A DNA stretch of 64,000 nt from Bryobacterales bacterium (lineage in GTDB: Bacteria > Acidobacteriota > Terriglobia > Bryobacterales > Bryobacteraceae): positions 124,001 through 188,000 of the forward strand of contig JADZBH010000016.1 in assembly GCA_020852175.1 (NCBI GenBank), in the 5' to 3' direction. The position numbers and the translations under genes are program-made. Below the pieces are notes generated by a model. It ran no database searches. It worked only from the letters and a program-made list of their open reading frames with translations, and had not been told where the DNA came from. Positions 8,823 through 15,288 of this stretch are shown in pieces (the stretch's first letter is position 1; every line of letters starts with the position of its first letter).

Positions 8823-9189
8823 GGCGGGGATTGAGAGTACGGTAAGGCATGAATCGGCCGTGGTCGCAGGCGTGTGGTTCCGAGTGAAACGGATGACACT
8901 AAGGCAGAGAATCAAGCTGCTGGAGGAGATCTATCCGCTCTACAACGATGCAGAATTTTTGAAAGCTGGCGAAACGGCGATTGAGAGACTGGCAGCGCAG
9001 GTGAAGACCCTCAAACTGCAAGAGATCCTATTGCGGTGGGGCATTGAGTCAATTGGCGGACTTGTGGTGGATGGCCGGGAGGTGGCGGCGCACGAAGTGA
9101 GCGAAGAAGCGCCGGCGGAGCTTGCCGCGGAGATCTTACAGCGTGTACAAGAAGCTGCCGGCCTTACAACGGAGCAGGAAAAAAACTAA
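8797..9189 (+). CDS. tail assembly chaperone, short form (G-like)
   Basis: This 130-residue helical protein lies between tail tube and tape measure. In long-tailed phages this slot encodes a chaperone made in a short form and, by -1 frameshifting, a long form. The gene ends in GAA AAA AAC TAA, which carries a textbook slippery heptamer just before the stop (9180-9186), and the -1 frame is open for another 119 codons. The start is taken as the ATG at 8797 because AAGGAGG (8782-8788) is 8 bases upstream; the GTG at 8791 would be only 2 bases away. It overlaps the end of the tube gene by 26 bases. Confidence 0.8.
   Translation: MNYTSHLAEAGIESTVRHESAVVAGVWFRVKRMTLRQRIKLLEEIYPLYNDAEFLKAGETAIERLAAQVKTLKLQEILLRWGIESIGGLVVDGREVAAHEVSEEAPAELAAEILQRVQEAAGLTTEQEKN
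9180..9186 (+). promoter_or_regulatory. programmed -1 ribosomal frameshift site
   Basis: The heptamer A AAA AAC is in the correct phase: zero-frame codons are GAA-AAA-AAC-TAA, so slippage of both tRNAs by -1 keeps good pairing and places CTA ATC CTC next. A Shine-Dalgarno-like GGAG lies at 9171-9174, a spacing that can stimulate -1 slippage. This is the same X-XXY-YYZ logic used in phage G/GT tail chaperone genes. Confidence 0.8.
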
Positions 9190-9545
9190 TCCTCGCATTT
9201 CACTTTCTCTCCGCGAATGACCGCATGTGGGAGTGCGAGGTATGCCGCGTGCATAAGTGGGAGAGAGCGCGGCGGTGTGGCTTTGTTAGGCAGGAGCTGC
9301 AAACAGGCAAACGAGCGGTGTGGAGTCGGAACGGAGTGGAATCGGCTGAGTGTCCGCGTCCTGTCATCTCCGTTCAAAGCATTCAGTGGCTTCAACAATT
9401 CAGGGGATGGAAGCGAAGCGGCGGACGGATTCATGAAGACATGCCCGTGACCCTGGTGGAAGCCTACGAGGTTGTAGCGGTCGAGGAAAGGAGATTAAGC
9501 GAGAATGGACGCCGAACAGATGCTCGAACAACTAATAACGAGTGA
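9186..9545 (+). CDS. tail assembly chaperone, frameshift extension (T-like)
   Basis: This frame has no good independent ribosome-binding site. It opens exactly where a -1 slip at 9180-9186 would deliver the ribosome and runs 119 codons to a stop at 9543-9545. The fused product would be about 249 residues. The extension contains WECEVCRVHKWERARRCGFV with three cysteines and then a basic region, and it overlaps the tape measure start by 41 bases. In lambda-like phages the long form binds the tape measure and recruits tube subunits. An internal ATG at 9225 exists but is not needed if frameshifting occurs. Confidence 0.7.
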   Translation, partial: LILAFHFLSANDRMWECEVCRVHKWERARRCGFVRQELQTGKRAVWSRNGVESAECPRPVISVQSIQWLQQFRGWKRSGGRIHEDMPVTLVEAYEVVAVEERRLSENGRRTDARTTNNE

Positions 9546-10170
9546 CGTACTGGGAGATGGTCTAGAACTGGCCTGGACGTTGAGCAAGGTGCAGGACATG
9601 GCGGCCAGTACGGAAAAAACTGTGCGGGATCTAAGCGTCGTGAAATCACAGCACATACCCGTACTGCACGAATCTGGAGCAACATGGATGATCAACACTA
9701 AGGGATTTGGATGGGATACGGGAGAGGGCGAGGGGTCCAAAGGTGTACTGTCCATAGAGAAGGCACTGACTTGGTTCGCACCAACGACGGGCCGGTTTGA
9801 TTCGTCGAAGGATCTATCTGACACAGGTATATCTGGCGGACTAATGGGGCAAGCGCTTGGACGTATATTCCAATTGTTTGGCGCTGGGCGTGAACGACAG
9901 GAAGACATTGAATTGGAGCGGTACTCCTGGCGTCGAGGTATGAACCCCGTCGAAGCGCTATCGCGATGGGGTACGCCAGATGGGCCAGTGGATTACGATG
10001 CTCCTGGACTACCACGTACGCTGAATAGTTCGGGGGCAGGCGCTCAGCGTGTCGAGATTCGGATTGAGGCGTTAGATGCCAGATCATTGCTCGACCGGAG
10101 TGAGGAACTGGCTGCGGCGGTGAGGCAAGCGGTTATTAGTGCTGGTGGAGCTACGGAACCGTACGTGTAA
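9505..10170 (+). CDS. short tail tape measure protein (221 aa)
   Basis: Gene order (chaperone with frameshift, then this, then distal tail proteins) puts the tape measure here. The N-terminus is helical (MLEQLITSDVLGDGLELAWTLS). A Gly-rich middle contains the hydrophobic GGLMGQALGRIFQLFG. The C-terminus QRVEIRIEALDARSLLDR followed by a helix looks like the end of many tape measure proteins. The length is the striking point: ordinary long-tailed phages use 600-2000 residues, while the alphaproteobacterial gene transfer agent uses one of about 220. No internal deletion or frameshift is visible. A different role cannot be excluded because the middle is not strongly helical. Confidence 0.6.
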   Translation: MDAEQMLEQLITSDVLGDGLELAWTLSKVQDMAASTEKTVRDLSVVKSQHIPVLHESGATWMINTKGFGWDTGEGEGSKGVLSIEKALTWFAPTTGRFDSSKDLSDTGISGGLMGQALGRIFQLFGAGRERQEDIELERYSWRRGMNPVEALSRWGTPDGPVDYDAPGLPRTLNSSGAGAQRVEIRIEALDARSLLDRSEELAAAVRQAVISAGGATEPYV

Positions 10171-10185
10171 GCAAGGGAGAGCGTT

Positions 10186-10545
10186 ATGGTAATGTGGCCC
10201 CATCTGAAAAGCGGAGCGACGGCACAATTGCCGGTAAGTCAAGCGACGGGACGCAACTACACAGAAGTGGAGTTTTGGGGTGGAGGCAGACAGGCGTATC
10301 AACAAGAGAGCTCTCCGCAGCGGGAGTGGCTGCTCCACTATAGGGGTCTTAGTGAGGACGAGGTCACCGTCTTCCTTACGTTCTGTGAAGAGCATGCTCA
10401 GAGCCAGAGCTACTTCGTCTTTGAAGATCCCATGAACGGGCAAACAGCGGAACATTGTTTAGTGATTCCAGGAACGTTTGTAGCTAGGATGAGCAACAGT
10501 GGTGTCGGTGAAGTAAGGGTAGGGATCAGGTCAGTCAAGGACTAA
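10186..10545 (+). CDS. distal tail protein-like, short paralogue
   Basis: This 119-residue protein follows the tape measure. It contains a WLLHYRGLSEDEVTVFLTF segment and YFVFEDPMNG, the pattern of small distal-tail/minor tail proteins (compare DUF2460 or lambda M type). The next gene repeats the same layout in its first 90 residues, with LEYVGLTGAEFDALAEF and FVFVDPM, so the two are paralogues lying 3 bases apart. The protein probably forms a ring joining tube and hub. The ATG at 10186 follows AAGGGAGAG. Confidence 0.6.
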   Translation: MVMWPHLKSGATAQLPVSQATGRNYTEVEFWGGGRQAYQQESSPQREWLLHYRGLSEDEVTVFLTFCEEHAQSQSYFVFEDPMNGQTAEHCLVIPGTFVARMSNSGVGEVRVGIRSVKD

Positions 10546-10548
10546 AGC

Positions 10549-11331
10549 ATGCTGCTTCCCCAACTTCAATCCAAATCAGCAGTTCAGTGGAATGTGACGA
10601 GAACAATCGTACAGTCCGGAAGTGTTAATGAGTTAGCTGACGGCTCATTTCTCAGAGGAGGTGTGTTACGGCCCTTAAGGCGTACTTGGGACTTGGAATA
10701 CGTTGGCCTCACTGGCGCTGAGTTTGATGCTCTGGCTGAGTTTGCGTACATGGTGAATAAAGTAGAAGAAGGGTTTGTGTTTGTGGATCCTATGGCGAAC
10801 ATGCTCAGGCAGTCGGAAGATCTCACGGAGGCTGCGTGGATTCGCAGCGCCTTTTGCGATGTCACGGCGATAGGGGTGGGTGACCACGGCATGGCTGTTC
10901 ACGAGGTGGCAAGCCAGTCAGCTGGTGTGGAATCGCTCAGTCAGGATGTGAACGTATCTGGGCAAGGGTGGCTGTGCGGTTCATGTTGGGTGCGAACTGA
11001 AGGTGCAGCTTCAGGGGCAGTGATCATGAGATCGGGCACTGGTGTGTGGCGGTCCGGATTTGTGGCTGGACCAGAATGGCACAGGGTGAGAGTGAGCGGG
11101 CTGGTCACAATGGAAAGCGAGCCAATGCAGTTTACTATTGAGGTAATCCCAGACGGAACAGTCGAAGTTAGGGGCGTGCAGTTAGAGCATCAAGCATGTG
11201 CTTCTGGTTACAAACCGTCCGCAGAAGTGGCGGGGATTCATTTAGGATCACGAATCGTAGATGGCAGTTTCGTAGGGACCCGACAGGCAGCCAATTGGTT
11301 TGACTGCCGGTTTCGGATTGTGGCGGGCTAG
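10549..11331 (+). CDS. distal tail protein-like with inserted carbohydrate-binding-type domain
   Basis: Residues 1-85 match the preceding small tail protein in layout. From about residue 86 the sequence switches to a beta sandwich of the kind inserted in phage fibres and tail proteins: NMLRQSEDLTEAAWIRS, then SLSQDVNVSG, WHRVRVSGLVT, and VEVRGVQLEHQACASGYKPS. It then returns to a short C-terminal tail strand. Such lectin-like sandwich domains usually face outward and bind cell-surface sugars. The ATG at 10549 follows the previous stop by 3 bases. Confidence 0.6.
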   Translation: MLLPQLQSKSAVQWNVTRTIVQSGSVNELADGSFLRGGVLRPLRRTWDLEYVGLTGAEFDALAEFAYMVNKVEEGFVFVDPMANMLRQSEDLTEAAWIRSAFCDVTAIGVGDHGMAVHEVASQSAGVESLSQDVNVSGQGWLCGSCWVRTEGAASGAVIMRSGTGVWRSGFVAGPEWHRVRVSGLVTMESEPMQFTIEVIPDGTVEVRGVQLEHQACASGYKPSAEVAGIHLGSRIVDGSFVGTRQAANWFDCRFRIVAG

Positions 11332-11353
11332 CGCAGAGAAAGGGGAGGCTGCT

Positions 11354-14300
11354 GTGCAGGAACTGTCAATCATCAAGGAGAATAGCCTTCCAGGTACTCC
11401 TCTGTTCCTCTTCGAGTGCCGTATCAACGATAGTCTTGCCTACCGCTGGGCAACACATGGGGTTATCGTGGACGGCGAGATTTACGAAGCACGCGTATTG
11501 GAGCACGGTTCGATAGAGTACCGCGCAGGTACTGCGGAAGAGTGGGGGGGTGCGCAACGCGTTACTCTGCGTTTAGCGAATGCCGACCAAGCACTGTCGG
11601 CACTCACGGTTCAGCAGCAGTGGAAGGGTGCAGAAATCATCGTACGCTTCGTGGTGTTTGACTTAACGGGAGGAGTTGCGGCGTGTCCCACGCACGTAGT
11701 CATGAGAGGATCAGTCAACCCGCCGGATGACGCCGATTGTGAAAGCGTGAGAATTTCGTTTCTTAACAGGATGGGAAGTTTACGAGCGCACATCCCATCC
11801 CGTCGAATTCAACGTAGGTGCCCTTGGCTGTTTCCAAGAACACTTGCGGAGAGGCAACTGGCTGTGACGGATAGTGCTGTAAGCCGTTACGTGCCCTTCT
11901 ACGGGTGCGGCTATTCCGCCGGGCTGCCATCAGGTGTAGGCAATCTATCAGGAGAGAAGCCGTACGAGACTTGCAACTACACCAAGGCAGACTGTGTCGA
12001 ACGTGGGCTGTTCGATCATGATGACGCCCAGCGCACGACTCGACGGTTTGGCGGGTTTCAGTATGTTCCAGTATCGCAACTGGTAAGGGGCTTCGGTGAA
12101 GGGCGGATGGAGGCTTCCAGCGCAGAGGGCGTGGAGCGAACAATTGGCCGTCTGATCCCAGTTGCCTATGGAACGGTGTGGACTGAAGGAATCATTACCG
12201 TAGCGCGGACCGATGGAAATTTGACGCACCTGGAGGTAGTCCTTTGCGAAGGACCGATTGCGGACGTTGTTAAGGTCGTGGTGAACGACTTCGAAATTCC
12301 CCTAGGGGTTGCGGGGATGAATATGACTACCACGGGTTGGTACAACACCGTAACGAAAGGAGAGCGCGAGGGAGCATTTAACTACGACAGTCCCTCCTCG
12401 AGCGGTCACCCAGTGGGCGATCCTGGCGCGGGTGTGGCGCGGATCTCGGCGGTAATTCCCAGTTCAATGGCGACTCAGCCGGGCCATGCTGAAATAAAAG
12501 TATTGCTCCAAGGGATGCTCCTGCCCATTTATTCCGAAGGAGGAGAGTTGACAGGCGCCAGTTACACGACGAATCCTGCCTGGGTATTGCTAGATTTACT
12601 GAGAAGAGCAGGGTACAGAGAAAATGAACTGGACGTGGGAAGTTTTGCAAAAATAGCAGCGGCGTGTGATGAACTCAATAGTGTGAGTGATGGGAAGGGC
12701 GGTGTCATGCTGAAACCAACCGGAAGCTGCAATGCATTGATAAGGATAAAGCGGCCTATTGGAGAGGTGATTCGAGGTATTCAGGTTGGAAACAGTATTG
12801 GACTCAGGTACCGGCAAGACGGCAGGATGAGCGCATACGTAGAAAGTTCGATTGAAAGGCAGCAACCGGCTAAACCTGTCGGGTCAAATAGCACCATGAT
12901 GCTCAATGGCGGATGGCCTAGCTATGAGTTCGGTGACGGACAAGGCCCTGCCGGTGGGATCGTGCTGTCTACAGGGCGAGGTCCTAGATTAAGGCTGTAT
13001 TCGAGGAGCTATGCAGAAACGGCGAATCGGGTACAAGTAGAATTCGTGGATGATGAAAACGATTATGTTGCTGATTCGCTCTCTCTTGTTGATATTGACG
13101 ATGTAGTCAGAGTTGGTCAAGAAGTCGGTTACCAAGTACCAGCCATGGGCGTAACGGGGCACGCGCAGGCTTTCCGAATATGCAAGAGAGTAGTGGATAA
13201 GAACATTCGGGGCAACCTGTATGTGGAACTAGAGAGTGGCCTAAAGGCAGCACTTGTAAGTCCGGGAGATGTGATCACGCTGAACGTTCCGTCCGCCGGA
13301 CTGGTGCGACAAGCTTTCCGGGTGCTATCTGTTGCGCCGAGGTTAAATTGCGAACGAGTAAAGATCATAGCGCAGATTCACGCTGACGAATGGTATGCGG
13401 ATGCAAGCAACTGGAGTGAACGATCAACCGTTGGGGGAGGGGTGCAGGCTGCTGATCCGCGGCCGTTACTAGGCGACGTCCTGGATGGCGAGGGGAGATT
13501 GTCACATTCGGTTATCGAGATCCCTATTGAGATGGCGGATGGGAGCCACCGCCTACAAGTGCAGTTTGGTTATGCTATGCCGGCTAAGCCGAAACTAACA
13601 GTCGAGCGGCGTCCGGTGGTGCCCCTGATAGCCGATGTTGCAATGGGCAATGGTACATTTAGCGGTCCACAGGTCCTTTACTATGCCATCACTGAGACGG
13701 ATGGCGAAGGAGGGGAGTCGCTCCTTTCATCCAGCATACGGGCCGTGATTCCGTCGGGGACGAGCACAGCAGAGGTTAACATTTCCAAGATTCGCTGTTC
13801 AACGCAGACGGCACTCATGAACGTGTACCGAGGTAGCGACCCGTGGCAAATGCGGAGGATAGCCGAAAGTGTGCCTGCGCTTGGAAGCTTTGTGGACGGT
13901 GGATTGGAGTACCTGTTAGGAGGGCCCCCTGATCCTCATTTCGCGAGAGCAGTGACGGAATGGCGTATGGAATATCTGCCTCCAATGGGTGTGAGTATGG
14001 CGGCCGATGGGAGTGTGACCGTTGCCACGGCCATTCTAGAGCCAGGCGGACTTATAGGCCATAAGGTTCGAGTTCATTCGGGCCGTGGGCAAGGACAAGA
14101 GAGAACAATTACGGGCAATAGTGATACGACTATGTCAATTGTCCCTCAATGGGAGATGATGCCGGACCTGAGCAGCTCTGTTTGTGTAGTAGACGGTGGG
14201 TGGCAGTCTGGCGGGAGTTCGACGGGAGCACCTTGCGTGCTGGAAGTACCGAACCTTAGTGGCAGTACGATTCAGTTTCGCGTGTACGGTGTGAATGCAG

Positions 14301-15280
14301 CAGGTGGACAATCGCGAAAGGAGTTATCTGAAATTACGAGACATGCAATTGGCGGAGTAGTAGGAAGTGATTGGGATCGCGATGTGCCATCGAGGCCCAC
14401 ATTCGGTGTGGTAGCAAGGGCGGGTGGATTCTTGGACGTAGGGAGCATCGGGTTTGCAAGCCTAGATAATACGGCCACAATCAATGCAGGAACTCTGAAC
14501 GTTCACTATGCAGACGAGTTGACAATGACACCTGCCCCGGAGATGGGTGGGTACGTCTCGGTTGAAGATTCTGAGATTACAGTGGATGTTTCTGTAACGC
14601 TTTCTAATGGTGCGGTTCTTGCGGCTGGGCGTGAATTGATGAGAGCCATGGGAAGTGTTGTGGGTGGAAGTACTGTGGTGGTGGAGCGTGGTGCGTTAGG
14701 ATCACCTATTGAGGAACATGTGCCTGGCACACCGGTTATTCCTTTACTGCGTAGAACTTCGACGATGTCTTTCCCGAAGCAGTTTTTTGGTAGTCCTGGA
14801 AGTGGTGATTTCACTTTCAGCGTGCCGATGGAAAGTGTACGGGTATTCGCAGCTGACTTGATGTTCACCAACGCACGAGGAAATTCAGAAACAGGCACGG
14901 TAAGTCTCACTCATCTGCCGTTGGGAGGGTTACGAGTGCTGCGTGGAGGGCAGGTCGTGATCCAGGTGGATGGTCATCTGGCAATACAGTCAAGTGTTGC
15001 TCCGCCGATCATCGTGTCGGAGAGCCGAAGCATACGGGATGTGTTTGCCTCGGTGGAGGATGCGCCAGTTGGGGGCGCTTTGGTGCTGAAGGTAAAGCGA
15101 AACGCAGTGGAGTTATGCGAATTAACAATTCCCGCGGGAGAGGTTATGTCGCAGGTGGTAGAAGGTGCGTTGCTTGACCCCTTGGTGAGTATGGACAGGA
15201 TTACAGTGGACATCACTTCAGTAGGAGTAGGAGCAGGCGCTACATCTGGCAGAAATCTCACAGTCTCCATCCGACTGTAG
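11354..15280 (+). CDS. large tail tip/hub protein with Fe-S-type cysteine cluster
   Basis: At 1308 residues this looks like a fusion of a lambda L-like N-terminal domain and a J-like hub. The N-terminus (LFLFECRINDSLAYRWATHGV) resembles DUF2163/L-type proteins. Cysteines 156, 185, 207 and 214 include CGYSAG and C-x6-C, followed by RTTRRFGGFQ; this is the layout of the tail-tip Fe-S site known in lambda L. A hub-like middle follows (to about 720), then an FN3-like module near 760-850 and long beta-rich repeats to the C-terminus. The start is the GTG at 11354 (GGGGAGG at 11342-11348); a TTG at 11300 lies inside the previous gene. Confidence 0.7.
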   Translation: MQELSIIKENSLPGTPLFLFECRINDSLAYRWATHGVIVDGEIYEARVLEHGSIEYRAGTAEEWGGAQRVTLRLANADQALSALTVQQQWKGAEIIVRFVVFDLTGGVAACPTHVVMRGSVNPPDDADCESVRISFLNRMGSLRAHIPSRRIQRRCPWLFPRTLAERQLAVTDSAVSRYVPFYGCGYSAGLPSGVGNLSGEKPYETCNYTKADCVERGLFDHDDAQRTTRRFGGFQYVPVSQLVRGFGEGRMEASSAEGVERTIGRLIPVAYGTVWTEGIITVARTDGNLTHLEVVLCEGPIADVVKVVVNDFEIPLGVAGMNMTTTGWYNTVTKGEREGAFNYDSPSSSGHPVGDPGAGVARISAVIPSSMATQPGHAEIKVLLQGMLLPIYSEGGELTGASYTTNPAWVLLDLLRRAGYRENELDVGSFAKIAAACDELNSVSDGKGGVMLKPTGSCNALIRIKRPIGEVIRGIQVGNSIGLRYRQDGRMSAYVESSIERQQPAKPVGSNSTMMLNGGWPSYEFGDGQGPAGGIVLSTGRGPRLRLYSRSYAETANRVQVEFVDDENDYVADSLSLVDIDDVVRVGQEVGYQVPAMGVTGHAQAFRICKRVVDKNIRGNLYVELESGLKAALVSPGDVITLNVPSAGLVRQAFRVLSVAPRLNCERVKIIAQIHADEWYADASNWSERSTVGGGVQAADPRPLLGDVLDGEGRLSHSVIEIPIEMADGSHRLQVQFGYAMPAKPKLTVERRPVVPLIADVAMGNGTFSGPQVLYYAITETDGEGGESLLSSSIRAVIPSGTSTAEVNISKIRCSTQTALMNVYRGSDPWQMRRIAESVPALGSFVDGGLEYLLGGPPDPHFARAVTEWRMEYLPPMGVSMAADGSVTVATAILEPGGLIGHKVRVHSGRGQGQERTITGNSDTTMSIVPQWEMMPDLSSSVCVVDGGWQSGGSSTGAPCVLEVPNLSGSTIQFRVYGVNAAGGQSRKELSEITRHAIGGVVGSDWDRDVPSRPTFGVVARAGGFLDVGSIGFASLDNTATINAGTLNVHYADELTMTPAPEMGGYVSVEDSEITVDVSVTLSNGAVLAAGRELMRAMGSVVGGSTVVVERGALGSPIEEHVPGTPVIPLLRRTSTMSFPKQFFGSPGSGDFTFSVPMESVRVFAADLMFTNARGNSETGTVSLTHLPLGGLRVLRGGQVVIQVDGHLAIQSSVAPPIIVSESRSIRDVFASVEDAPVGGALVLKVKRNAVELCELTIPAGEVMSQVVEGALLDPLVSMDRITVDITSVGVGAGATSGRNLTVSIRL

Positions 15281-15288
15281 GAGCAATC

